A model generated the notes under the pieces. That model searched no databases, was not told the DNA's origin, and worked only from the letters and a program-made list of their open reading frames with translations. Shown here in pieces: positions 41,101 through 53,275 of a stretch of DNA of 64,000 nt. A program made the translations under genes and the position numbers. Location of the stretch: contig JACVTC010000002.1 of the NCBI GenBank assembly GCA_016946835.1, positions 3,704,001 through 3,768,000 on the forward strand. The letters are read 5' to 3'. This stretch comes from Neocallimastix lanati (nom. inval.). Taxonomy: Eukaryota; Neocallimastigomycota; Neocallimastigomycetes; Neocallimastigales; Neocallimastigaceae. Numbering within the stretch: position 1 is the stretch's first letter; the number at the start of each line of letters is the position of its first letter.

Positions 41101-42558
41101 AAAAAAATGCTTAAGAAGGTAAATGAATGGGCTAAATTTAATATGATGAATTTTGGAATTAATAAGTGTGCAACGATGGTGATTCGACCAGACACACCTC
41201 TTTTTCAAAATAAAAGAGATCCTACTTTTTATCTTGCTGGTCAACCAATCCCAATAACTAAATGTTATACCTATTTAGGTATACCATTTGATAAAAGCTT
41301 ATCATTGAACCCTATTATTAAATTACTTAACTCTAAAGTTACTAAAGCTCTCTTTTCTGTTAGTAAATTTCTTTCAAACTCCAAAATTCCTATTCCATTT
41401 AAAAAGATTATAATTAACTCTTATGTACTTAGTAAAGTCTCTTACTTTGCGCCTTTACTTGGTTCAAATAAAGCTAGAACAAATAATACTCAGAAATTAA
41501 TTAATAAAGGATTAAGATGGATTGCAGGTATACAAAAAGCCAAATCATTTATTAATGTATATTCTATTTCAAAAGATTTACATATTCCTCCATTGTCAGC
41601 TAAGTGTGCTTTGTCTCAAGTCAAATGTTTTGATAAATGGAAAGATTCAAATTGTATTATTTCCTATTTAGTTAATAATATTCCAAGATCTAGAAAATAT
41701 ACATGGACAAAAGAAAGTAGAACTCTTAAACGTAAACTAGAGAAAAGAGGTAATAACGATAATAAAATCAAGGATTTTTATTGGAAAAGAGATATGAAAA
41801 TCAATTCTATTAAAGCTGAGTTTTATGACAAAAACAAATTCGAAGAAACATCAAAATTTATTAAACTTTGTTATGAATATCCTGATCTTTCATATGGTTT
41901 CTATTGGCTATTGAGAGCACGAAGCGGATATAGATTAGATGCTAGAATTGCTAAAGCTGCAAAAATTGTAGATCAAATGTGTCCTAATTATTGTCCCTGT
42001 TGTAAAAGTAATAAACAATGGATAAGTCATTGGTTAATTGATTGTCCTTTTTTCAATCATATTCGTAGTAAAGTTAATGATAAAATTTTATTTTTATATA
42101 ATGCTTTTTACCGTAGCAACCTAACAAATGATATAGTTAATAGTAATAATGATAATAGTAATAGTAATAGTAGTAATAGTAATAATAGTAATAGTAATAA
42201 TAGTTATAGTAATATTAGTAATAGTATTGAAAATAATGTGTATATTGATTCTAGTGTGTGTGAAAAAGTGTTTAATTTCCTTCTTGGAGGTCGAAGTATT
42301 AATAACAGTACAAGGGAATGGGAGGATCTATTTAAGTGCCAGATGAAATCAGGTGCTTATTCTGATACTCCGTTCTTAGTGGTTACTGCGGCACTTCTTC
42401 AATCGATTTTACCTATTGCTATTGGCCAGCAATGGTCTTTGTTCAATAGGTTCAAATCGAATCGTACTACTACTACCAAGAGCGTCAATGCTGAAGAAAC
42501 AGTAAGACAGGCCAGCAGGGCTAGCGCAACCAATGAAGATCATAATTTTGTATCTTAA
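38134..42558 (+). pseudogene. LINE A polyprotein (endonuclease, reverse transcriptase, zinc knuckle), one internal stop
   Basis: One frame of 1474 codons, interrupted only by TAA at 40723-40725, between RT motifs (RPEQFGFRTKEEC before it, YLAFLDLKKAYDS after it). Order: N-terminal region (1-140) of unknown fold; a Ser-rich tract (about 143-220) from TCAAGT/TCAAGTACA DNA repeats; an APE-type endonuclease (about 259-475) with NTNGW, CFQETG, GDFNLP and SDHKPLL; RT with ASGPDGIPIEF, NYRGISLINNG, GDRQGCPLSPILFNLFIND and FADDIVL (codon about 976); a Cys/His knuckle CPNYCPCCKSN...H...C (about 1283-1306); an Asn/Ser-rich stretch and a tail ending RASATNEDHNFVS. Catalytic residues look intact. The stop could be a recent mutation or a sequencing or assembly error. 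It lies where loss would remove the RT active site, so this copy is probably not autonomous. Confidence 0.9.
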
Positions 42559-42816
42559 AATTATGATTAACATTGCGAAGTCAAAATTAATTATTATACT
42601 TCAGTATAATAATGCCCTTGTGAAGTCTTACAAATATTAATTAAATGAAACTAGAATATATTATACCATTATTTTATTTTATTTTGTGTTTTTTTTTTTT
42701 TTGTTTATTTTTTTTATCTTTTTTTTATTATTTTATTACATGTATTTTATCAAATATTTAATTAATAAAGATGAAACAAGTTTGCTGCCGTTAAAAAAAA
42801 AAAAAAAAAAAAAAAA

Positions 42817-43708
42817 TGCTTAAGGCTAGTACTCGGTAAGGGTTACTAGGGTTACTATTTCGAAAGTATAAGCGCAAACTAACTAGGAGCGTCAACGCTG
42901 AAAATGCGATAAGACAAGCTAGCAGGGTCAATGCCTCTGAAGGAGAAGATCATAATTTCTTTCATATAGTCAATTCAAACCTTAATCCGGAATAAGAATT
43001 CCATTAAAAAGAAATCTTAATCTGAAGACGAGGTTTGTTGCATATGATTTTTTTTCTGAATTTATTTTATACACATTTTATTTTGAATATTACTTTGTAT
43101 TTCACATTTTTATTTAAAATATTATTATGTTTTAATTGTACAAATTATATTTGTTTATTTATTTATTCATTTATTAATCACATGAATTTTTTTTAAAAAA
43201 AAAAAAAAACACTAAATTAAAAAGGAAATAAAGTTTAAAGTTCCTAATAATTGTGGATGTAAAAAAAATAATGATAGGATTAAACAATTTTTATATATAA
43301 AATAAAAAAAGTAATAAATAAATAATAATAATATAATAAAAATAATAAAGAGGTAAAAAATATTTTTTTTATAATTATTAAAAAAATATGCAAATTTAAT
43401 GATTTTAATTTCAAATATATAATAAGATCCATATTAATAAAACAAAAAATAAAAATAGTTTGTCATTTATACATTTATAATCATTATTATTAAATAAAGA
43501 TTATTCTTAGTTTTAAAATAAATAAATAAAAAAAAAAAAAAAATTATGAATTCTAAGAACTTTCCAATTTTTTTTTTTTTTTTTTGAATAAATAAGTAAA
43601 CTATTTTATGTAAATAAATATTCAATATTATAAAATTTTCAGATATTTACTTTATTAATATTAACAACAAAATAGGAACTATCGATTATATAATCACGAA
43701 CAGACAAA

Positions 43709-43750
<42 letters not shown>

Positions 43751-43971
43751 TAAAGATTAAAAAAATTATAAGCCTTTTTTTTTGTTATGGAAAAAATTTT
43801 TTATAATATATATATTTGAATATATTATTTTAATATTGATTTTTTTGTATTACCTAATAGATAATTTTAGTAATTAAAGTTATTAATATTTTATATCTTT
43901 TTTTTTTGTCATGTTTGAAATAAATTGGGATAATATTGGTAATAATCTTTAATATATTTATAAATTTTATA
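42817..43971 (+). repeat. Right copy of the ~1.1-kb direct duplication flanking LINE A
   Basis: 1155 bases matching 36355-37473; begins immediately after the LINE A poly-A tail in the middle of the LINE B tail (TGCTTAAGGC) and ends at AAATTTTATA. It keeps the longer form of the LINE B end (HIVNSNLNPE then a stop), whereas the left copy has lost 15 bases there. The sequence beyond 43971 is unrelated to LINE A. Confidence 0.92.
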
Positions 43972-44827
43972 TTTATAAAACAATAATCATGAATGTTTAT
44001 GGTAATTTCGGTGCGACTTCTAAGAACTAACCTTCTTTATAATAGATAAATGTAGTTGGATAATTTAATAATCTTCTTTATGATTATTTTTATATCTTAA
44101 AAAATCTCCTTCCTTTTGTCATAAAATTTAATTTTGTAAAAATTTCTACAGTTTCTTTTTCTAATTTCTTTTTGAGAATACAAAGAAATATCTTGAATAT
44201 TTCAGTTTGTAAGATTGCCATTTAATAATTTACTGTAACGTTTAAATTTTAAAGGTGTATAACAAAAAATAGTATTTAAAGTTTTCTTTTTAGGGATTGT
44301 AATTATAAATATATACAAGGACCAATAAAATCTAATTTATCTTTAGTTTTTTTTTCCATGAAAAATTTTTTTAATTTTAATAATATCAAAAATGACGGAT
44401 TATTAGATTATTATGAAACATTATGATAATATTTATTCTTATTTTATTATGAATAATATTTAAGTTATATTCTTGAATTTTATTTTATAATAAAATTTAA
44501 AAATATATATATATATATATATTGTCATTTTTTAATATTTTTTATTATTTTATTTTTTTTTTTTTTTAATATTTTTTATTATTTTATTTTATTTTTTTTT
44601 TAATTACTAATATTTAATTTTTTTTTTGATATATATAATTTTGTGTTTACAAGAAAGTAATCATAAATTTCAATAATTATCATATATTTTTAATAATAAA
44701 TTCTATTATTATTGAAACTAAAAAATATTTTTTTATTATCAGTAAAAGTATTAAATATTAGTTAATTAGTTTTTTTTTTTTTTTTTTTAATATATATATA
44801 TATATATTTTTTTATTTTAATTTTTTT

Positions 44828-44859
<32 letters not shown>

Positions 44860-44961
44860 AATAATAATAATAATAAAATTATGGATTTAAAAGAATGTTA
44901 ATCTTTTTTATTATTATTATTATTATTATTATATAATTATGAATTTAAGATAATATTAATC

Positions 44962-45012
<51 letters not shown>

Positions 45013-45271
45013 AATTTATTATTATTATAAAATTATGAATTTAAAGAATTTTTAAGTATAAATTTCAATAAATATCACATATTTCTAATAATAAATTTTA
45101 TTATTATTAAAACTATTAAATTTTTTTTCTCAAATGATAGTTTTCTTAAAAATTAATATTGCTTTTACAAATTATTTAATTATGTAAATAATATAATAAT
45201 ATAAATAATATAATGAAAGTTAAACTAATATCATATAAATATTAATTATGCAAGTTCATATTATTATTAGT
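43972..45271. other. Intergenic A/T-rich region with ATT/AAT arrays
   Basis: No gene. ATT or AAT arrays at about 44840-44877, 44910-44932 and 44963-45010; TATATA and poly-T runs at about 44772-44839. The end is the 3' flank of the receptor gene. Confidence 0.65.
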
Positions 45272-47263
45272 TCATATTTGTGTACTTTGAATTGAAGTAA
45301 TATTTGTTATATATTCTTCTTTATTATCTGTAAATGATTCATTTTTTGACTTACTATTGTCATATACTGATGTCTTTATAGAAAATTTTGCATCTTTGAC
45401 ATTAATTTTTGGTTTATCATTCTTACCATTAGTATTGATCATGATAGTACCCAAATAAATTAAAAAAGCCCAATTTGATATTGAAAATAGTATATGAAGT
45501 CCTCCATTTAAAATAAATAAATATATACAATTATTAAATTTAATATATTCTTTAATATATGAAATAATAATATAAAATGTATCAATAAAAATATTAGGAT
45601 ATAAAGCACTAATTTCATACTGAGTTTCTACATTGTTTATTTCTTTTATTACTAATATTAAACATAAAAATATAATAATTAATTTATAGTAATATTTTGC
45701 AAAAAAAAAAATTTTTCCTATGATAGTTTTCGAATTACATATTTGAAAATTTTCACCATTTCTTACTATAACATTTTCTACTTGATAATTCTGATTTATA
45801 ATAAAAATAATAATTATGATCATAAAACATAATAAAAATTTATATCTATTATTTATAATCCATTTAAATAATTTATTTTCATTAGGATAATCTATAATTA
45901 ATTTATATAAAATTGGAATTGTATTGAAAGTAAAACCAATTGATATTAATAATTCCTTTAAAAAGCATTTAATAACAGTTATTTTTCCAATTTCTACAAA
46001 ACATACTGTTAAAATTATAATGATTCCAAAGATACTTAAAAACCAAAAATCTACAGGATAAATTATAAAATAATCTATAATATTTTTATATAGAAGAAAT
46101 ATGGAATATAAAATAATAATAAATATTAAAATTGAAGCAATGATCGTCATAATTAATCCAACTGATGATTCTTCTGTAGAAATTTTAACATAATGCACTT
46201 TTGTAATGTCATCTATATATTTTATAGTTTTATCTAAATCAACATTTTTAAATAAATAATCATATATATAATGTCTAAATTGTTCTGAATACTGTTCATA
46301 ATTAGAATAATTATTAGTTGGTCGTACGAAGAATTGATTCTTTTCAAAAAAATGACAATCTATTTCTTTACATATTTTTTCATCTTTATATAAGCTTGTA
46401 ATTGCAGAATAAGATTTAAATTTTAATATTAATTTCCTTTGATTTTCTTTTGATGTTAAATACGACATTACAATATTCGCTTTCTCTTTTTTTTCATCAG
46501 AAATAAAATTAGTGATTCCTATATTATCTGCCCATATTGAACTTCCTGATATATTTTCTTTATTTCCTGGTAGTATACCCATTTTAAATGACTTGTCTAT
46601 TTTATAATTAAATACGGATGCGTCATCTTCTCTATTTACATATTTTATAAACAGTGATTTATCATTAAACAAATCAAAATAGATATTTATGGTACTCATA
46701 CTAAATAATTCCTCTAATATTAAGATATAAATTTAATTTTATATAAATATTAATTTTTATAAATATTAATTTTGTATATATATAAATTTTTCATATAAAT
46801 TTTTAACTTTCAATAAATTTTTACTTTTTATAATTATTAATTTTCTATAAATACTAATTTTTTGTAAATATTAATTTTTTATAAATATTTATTTTCTATA
46901 AATATTAATTTTCTATAAATATTTATTTTCTATAAATATTAATTTTCTCTAAAAAATAAATTGTTGATTATTAAATTATTTTATACCATTAGATATTTCA
47001 TTTTTTATTTGCTTTAATTTAACTAAAGCATTTTTTAATTCCGGACTATTTATTTCTGGAAAAGGGGAATCCACTGTATTTCTGAATGAATATAAAAAAT
47101 CGAATAAACTTGTAGTCCCTGTTTCTGAATCTAAAATAATTTCATATAAAATATTTATATCATCAACTTAATAATACAATACTTTATTATATTTCTATAT
47201 TATTCTTATTCCTATTATTATTATTACAATTCCTATTCATATTATTATCATAGTAAATGCTAA

Positions 47264-47318
<55 letters not shown>

Positions 47319-48056
47319 TTGATCTAGTTCATACCATCAAAATAACTAAAAATTAAACTATAATTATATTAATATATATATATATATATATTTAAAATAA
47401 AATAATAATTAAACATATACCAGGACACATTCCATTATACCCAATAATTGTATTATTTATTTTACTTTCTTCATTAATGATAAATTTAGCTGTTTCTATT
47501 AATTCATCCCAAGTTTTAGGAACCTCTTTTTGATATTTATTCAACAATAATTCATTATAATAGAGTATGTTATATTCTAATCTTAATGGCTTATAAAAAA
47601 AAAAAAAAAAAAAAAGAAATATTGTATTAAAACATAAATGTATATATATATATATATTTATTTATAATTGATGTACTTATTAAATAGTTACAATCCCAAC
47701 TAATTTATTATCATAATATGAAGATGATAAATATTTTGGATTATATTGATTAATTTCTTCTTCTGTTAAAAGTTCTTTTAAATCCATTAAATATGGTCCA
47801 TATTTTTGTGAGAAGATAAAATTATAAATATAAATATCATATTTATTTGACTTTTTTTGTAAAAGTAAATCAACAGTTGATGCATAATCAGAAGTATGTA
47901 AAGATGAATTTTTTGGACTCAAAGCATTTAATTGTATATATATATCTAAATTATTATCTTTTGAATATTTATTAAATTCATCTATTAAATCTGAGTATCT
48001 ATTTTCTTCAAAATATGAATAAGTTAAAGCTTTGAAAGTAATTGTCTTTCCAAAAC
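45272..48056 (-). CDS. Solute-binding-protein/7TM class C GPCR-like receptor (5' end unresolved)
   Basis: Four exons join in frame by GT-AG introns: about 48056-47692, 47589-47421, 47130-46987 and 46713-45272, giving about 700 residues. The first three exons and the start of the fourth form a bacterial-type periplasmic binding fold: ITFKALTYSYFEENRYSDLI, YYNELLLNKYQKEVPKTWDE, FDFLYSFRNTVDSPFPE, and MGILPGNKENISGSSIWADN. Seven hydrophobic helices follow (from VGLIMTIIASILIFIIILYS to NGGLHILFSISNWAFLIYLG) and a polar tail of about 60 residues. This order, ligand-binding lobe then 7TM, is that of class C (GABA-B-like) receptors, but the lobe is of the sugar/solute-binding type. It would sit in the plasma membrane, binding domain outside. 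The start codon and signal peptide must lie upstream of 48056 in an exon I could not find; the acceptor there is tentative. Confidence 0.8.
47131..47420. repeat. ATT microsatellite in a receptor intron
   Basis: The intron between the second and third identified exons carries an interrupted (ATT)n array, longest at about 47262-47317. Splice sites at 47420/47419 (GT) and 47132/47131 (AG) join GGAATGTGTCCTG to ATTCAGAAACAG in frame. Confidence 0.7.
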
Positions 48057-48923
48057 CTTTAAATAAAAATAAAAATAAGTTTATTAATCCAGAAATATAA
48101 AATAATGAATATTATTATTATTATTATTATTATTAATATACTATTATTAATATTAATATTATTATTATTATTATTATTATAATTAATGTTCTGATTATTA
48201 ATATTAATAATTATATATATATATATATATATCAATTAAAAATACTAAATTGTTAAACATTTACATATATATATATTTAAAAATGTAATGAATGAAATAA
48301 CAATTAATGATTTATATAAGTACATAATAATTATATAAATTAATATAAATTAATTTGTTAATTTTTGGTATATATATTATTTTGAAAGATATTAAAATAG
48401 CATAAAAATTTTATAAAAGGAAAAGTAAATAATTATTTATAATGTATTTTGTGATATTTATAAAATTCATTTCAAATTAATATAAAAAAAAAAAAAAAAT
48501 AAAAATAAAAATAAAAAATAAAAATAAAAATAAATATATATATATATATATATATATATTTAATTTTTCAATTTTTACTATTTTCTTAAAAAAAAAAAAT
48601 AATAATTTATATATATATATAATTAACTTTACGACATAAAAAATAATAAAAAAAAAAAAAAAAAAAAAAAATTATATTTATGATATTCTTAATAATAATA
48701 AAATGTAAAAATAAAGTTATTTATTAAATTTTAATTATTAAAATTATTAATGAATCTAATTAAGCATTTAGGTTAATCTATCTATATAATATATATATAG
48801 TAAATTTAATATTTATATAATTATATTTTTTAATATTTTTTAATATTTCTTATTAAAAATTTTACATTTTTATTTTTATTGAATTTTTAAATACAGTTTA
48901 TGATTATAATTTATTATCATTAC

Positions 48924-48957
<34 letters not shown>

Positions 48958-49130
48958 TTTGGTAATATAAATTACTTCTATAATAATTAATTTTTTTTAA
49001 TATGTATATTATAAAGAATTTACTTAAAATCTAGTAAATATATAAATTAAAAAAATATATATATATATATATTTCTGTAGATTATAAATATTTTATAAAA
49101 TTCATTTTAAGTTTTAATTTTAATTATTAA
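48057..49130. other. A/T-rich region upstream of the receptor
   Basis: ATT arrays at about 48110-48180, a T/A-rich block at about 48481-48670 with A-runs, and an ATT array at about 48925-48958. A first exon of the receptor should be here or beyond, but no Met with a signal-like segment was found. Confidence 0.5.
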
Positions 49131-49134
49131 CCAT

Positions 49135-49745
49135 AAAAGTCCATTTACCATGAAGTTGTTCAGTGTTAACTTTATAATCTTCAACTACCAGATTTTAGAT
49201 TTCACCGTTAATATTAATTTCGGTAGAATTTGAAGAATTTGGAATAACAAGTTGACAATTAGCCATAGTATTTATAGGAATACTAAATTTGTAAGTATAA
49301 TCATTTTTAGTTAATTTCCATGGACTTTCAGTTTTATTATATGGAGAATCGTAATAGCCTTCAGCCTAAGTCTCAGAATAGGTATGCTTTTCATCATCAA
49401 AACACCATATTCAAGTCCGGTTAAGAGGTTTGTGTGTTCATTAATGTTACTTCTGAATATAAAGATCTGTTAGTAGTAGAATCAACAAACTATTTATTGA
49501 AGTAGGCTTTACGCTTATTATAAATATCCTTGTAATATTTAGCATCTACTGAATTTCCTAAATGTTCAGAAGTAGTATAAATAATCTTAAGATTGTTAAT
49601 TTCTTGAACAACGAAAAAGGAACTTATAATTATTTTTACTATTTTATCATTAATTTTACTTATAGATTTAGCTATGACATACACTACATCAAGAACTGGA
49701 ATAAATTCTTGGCTTACAAATGTAACATCAATTTTTGGGTAACTC
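49135..49745 (-). pseudogene. GH78 alpha-L-rhamnosidase pseudogene, C-terminal half
   Basis: On the minus strand the translation gives DAKYYKDIYNKRKAYFNKYF followed by MNTQTS, then stops, DDEKHTYSE, AEGYYDSPYNKTESPWKLTK and a beta-domain ending with YKVNTEQLHGKWTFMVNN. These match the end of the (alpha/alpha)6 barrel and the C-terminal domain of bacterial-type GH78 enzymes (AKYYKELY, NTQ, and the ESEWK/NTTATV region). About 150 residues between NTQTS and AEGYYD are missing, and there are several in-frame stops. The N-terminal half lies head-to-head on the plus strand at 49766-50305. Intact family members cut terminal rhamnose from pectin and glycosides. Confidence 0.75.
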
Positions 49746-49765
49746 TAGTAACAAATTGGATCATA

Positions 49766-50305
49766 CTGGTATGGTTTTTGGTGCTAATGATGAACGTTTA
49801 ATGAAAGATAATAAAATTCTTTGACATCTTGAATTTTCTAAAAAATGAAAGTTATCTTGAATATGTTCTAGATATATCTTCCATACCAGTAAAATTTAAA
49901 TTTTTCGTTATGGCTATTTTATTAATGATAATACTAAATAGTGATGATTATTTCACATCTGGACTTACTCAATATGATCATGTTCATCTTTATCGAACTT
50001 ATGATGTCATAGATATAATTCGTGAAGGTGATTATACCTTCATAAGTTAACCTGCAGAAGGTTGGTAGAGTTGTACTATTTCTTTTACTGATGAATTCTA
50101 CAATTATTTCGGTGATCGTCAAACATTCATGATTAAGTTAGTGATTATTTAAATGGATGATATCAAAGATGTTATTAAGATTATTTCAGAAAACTGGAAA
50201 GTTTCTACAGTTGATTCTTTAATTGTTAGTAATTTTCTTCTAAGATGAGAATTAAGATACTACCAGTAAATTAAATTTCAATAGGAATGTTGAAATTATT
50301 CCTAT
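49766..50305 (+). pseudogene. GH78 alpha-L-rhamnosidase pseudogene, N-terminal half
   Basis: Plus-strand frames read FGANDERLMKDNKIL, then NESYLEYVLDISSIP, DDYFTSGLTQYDHVHLYRTY plus DVIDIIREG, FTDEFYNYFGDRQTFMIKLV, and ISENWKVST. This is the order found in the N-terminal carbohydrate-binding domain of bacterial-type GH78 rhamnosidases (DYFTPGLTQYxxxxxYxTYDVT, EGWW, YFGDRxS, WKVST). Stops and shifts occur about every 20-50 codons. It diverges from the minus-strand half of the same gene, so an inversion took place. A further plus-strand stretch (about 50430-50500, LRDKFKPDEKVVQTAEAL) may continue it. Confidence 0.75.
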
Positions 50306-52283
50306 TAATAATGAAAAAAAAAAAAATACTTATTTTAGGATCCGAATTATCAGTAATTTTACTTCAGATTTAATTTTGTAAACAGCTAAAATGTGAAAAT
50401 TCATTGAAAGTTCATTACTACCTTTACGAGATAAATTTAAACCAGATGAAAAAGTTGTACAAACGGCTGAAGCTTTATCGACATGATGATTTACTTCAAT
50501 ATCCCATGCATAATAAAATTCAAGGGAAATTTTTTATATTTCTTTATTATTATTATTATTAAATTATTAAATAATAACTGTAATTTTTTTAATTTTTTAT
50601 TTAATATGACATATAATTTATGATTTGATTTTTTTTTTTTTTTTTAGTATATGAACCATTAAATTGTATTAATATATAGGCATAAATTATAATTGGATAA
50701 TTGGAACCTTATTTATTCGAATATTTGTATAAATTAAAACATAAGCTATAATGATAAATTAATTCATTATAAATAATAAAAAAACTCATAGAAATTCATT
50801 AATAAAAATAGTAATTTATTAAAATTCTTGTTGGCAATTTTATTTTTAATATTTAAAAATAATTGAATTAAAGTTATTTTACAAATAGTTTTTTAAAGTT
50901 TTATATTCATTAAGAAGTTAAATTTAACTATTTCACAATTTCTTTTTTATTATATAATTTAATAAATTGTATTAATATATATTAATTTTATGTAGTTTCA
51001 AAATGCATTGAAAAATACTAATATATAATTTGCAATGTATTAATATAAAGCATTTAATTTAGAATAATTAAGTGCTAGTAACTCTTTATCATAAAATATA
51101 CTAATAAAATTAACATAATTATAAACCATAAATTCTTGATTCTTAATAGATTAAGAGTCTCATCTGACTCTAAAAAAGATTTTTAGCAAAAGAATCGTTG
51201 GCCTGAAACAATATTATGTCAAAAAAAAATAATAAATTGAATTTTAAATTATGATAAAAGCTGCTCATTATGTCAATTAAAGGAAGACTAATAAAATTGA
51301 TCAAAATGATCGAAATTGCAAAATTGAAGAAACACGTAAAATATAATACAGTTGATGAAAGGAAGTTATTACAAGTTAAATAAAACTCCAAAAATATAAA
51401 AATACTATTTTAATTGAGGCAAACACACTTAAACATATATAAAAGAGAATTATATATCTTCATACTAGAGACTCTTAATTGAAATTATAATTTGATATTT
51501 TAACAAATAAATTTTTGGATATTACTAATGTAATATATCTATACATGAAGAGATCTACAATGTGATAGGCTATTTCCCCCCCCCCATGAATATACAAAAC
51601 ACAATTTAATAATATATATTACGAAGATTTAAACAATCATATATTAGTTAATAACCCTTTTTAAACAACAAAACATATTATATAAAGTATAGTTATTTTA
51701 ATGCATATTTATTCATATCAAAACGCATATATATAAATATAGACTATAATAATGGAGGTGACTATATGTCAGAGATCCCATACAAAATAATTTAAAATAT
51801 TATATCCCAAATATTCAAGGGAAATATAATGGTAAATCCTAGCGAGAAATGGGTACATTCTAATAATAATAGTATTATTAAACTTAGCCTGAAATGGGTT
51901 TAGATAATAACTAATTCAATATAATCATAATTCAAACCCTCTTAATTAAAAGTATAATAAAATAAAAAATTTAACCATGAGTTATATACGAATGAATGAT
52001 GCTTATCCATCTACAAATTATACTTATTGATTGAAAAGTATTTTAAAGTTATAATCATTAAACTTCTATCATTAATATTTTAATAATGAGAAAATTCAAA
52101 TATATAAAATATTTTTAGAAATTTGGATTTTAGGGGGAAGTAAGCAGAATAAAATAAAGAACTTAAAATATTAAAGGAAAGTTACTTAACTAATTTTTTT
52201 TTTTGTGGTGATTATTTAAAAATAATAATTATCTTGGAAATAAATAAATAGCCTAATAGTGAAAATTAACAAAAATTAACCTA

Positions 52284-52324
<41 letters not shown>

Positions 52325-53275
52325 AATAACTGAAATACTGAATCTTAATCAATTATGAAATGATTTATATTATTTACTAATAAGTTTATATGACTTGAAT
52401 AATATAATTAATTATAAATGCAATAAATTTTAATACCCCAAGATTATGATTTATCAAGTACCCCGATATATAATTAACAATTTATTTTAATAGTTATTGC
52501 TAAAACTACAAAGTGAATATATATATAAAAGTTATTGCTTATTTCCAAAGTACATGCTTATTATATTAATTTAAATTAATTAAAAAATAGATTTTAAATT
52601 TCAAAGAAAAACTGAATTATTTAATAAGTTATCTCTCTTATGTATTATATGATATATTTTTTTATAAATGTAAAAATATTATAGAATATTATCTAAAACA
52701 CTTTTAGTAGTTAGTGTAACTGCAAAATTCTATTATCAACAGATACAAATAATAAGGTTGTTAGTTTTATTATAAGAAATATATAAAGCGTTTAAATAAA
52801 AATATATAAAAGTTAAAAATACTCTTTCTACATATATTAATTAATCATGTGAAAGTTTTTAAAAAAAAGCTTTTTTTTTTTTTTTTTTTTTTTTTAATAT
52901 TTATAAAAGAGATATTTTAGTATTTATACATAGACTTGCACATAATGGGTACCTATTTCCCAATATGGCCATACAGTTATTTTATTATAATTATTAAAGA
53001 ACAAAGTTTAAATTATTAATATATTTTTAATATATTTATAATTTCTTAATTAACTTAAATTATTAATAAAATCATGATCATATACAATTGTATACATTAA
53101 TTTCATACATTAAAATAATATATTTTATTATTAAATTAATTATTTTCTTATCAATGACCAAAATTTTTATATTCTTATCAACATTTTAAATATTATATAT
53201 TGTAATTAAATTAATGGCTATATTTATTTCAATATTTTATAAATATTTATTAATAAGATTAAAAAATAATTAACA
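50306..53275. other. Long gene-poor stretch with unassigned fragments
   Basis: 50330-50520 is less A/T-rich and open on minus (EFYYAWDIEVNHHVDKASAV) and nearly open on plus; it may be a remnant of the rhamnosidase. 51170-51390 has a short frame on each strand with no recognised motif. A C10 run at 51576-51585 is the only long C tract. GAAATGGGT recurs at 51855 and 51892. A 41-base A-run lies at about 52282-52322 and a T-run at 52871-52895. Confidence 0.5.

Larger units (their letters stand above)
37474..42816 (+). mobile_element. LINE A: near-intact non-LTR retrotransposon
   Basis: A 5.3-kb element with a 660-base 5' UTR opening in a nested hairpin (37474-37523), one long frame (38134-42558) broken by a single in-frame stop, a 3' UTR with TTTATTAATTAAATATTTGA-type sequence (complementary strand), and a poly-A tail (42793-42816). 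The tail runs directly into the right copy of a 1.1-kb duplication. At least two 5'-truncated relatives lie at 11629-13174 and 11058-11197, so the family has been active. It carries an apurinic-type endonuclease, a reverse transcriptase and a C-terminal zinc knuckle; no RNase H domain is obvious. I do not assign a clade. Confidence 0.93.

Noticed and set aside
40873-42558. A separate second gene starting at 40873 in LINE A
   Set aside because: It is in the same frame as the upstream part, separated by one stop within the RT domain; it is one broken polyprotein frame.
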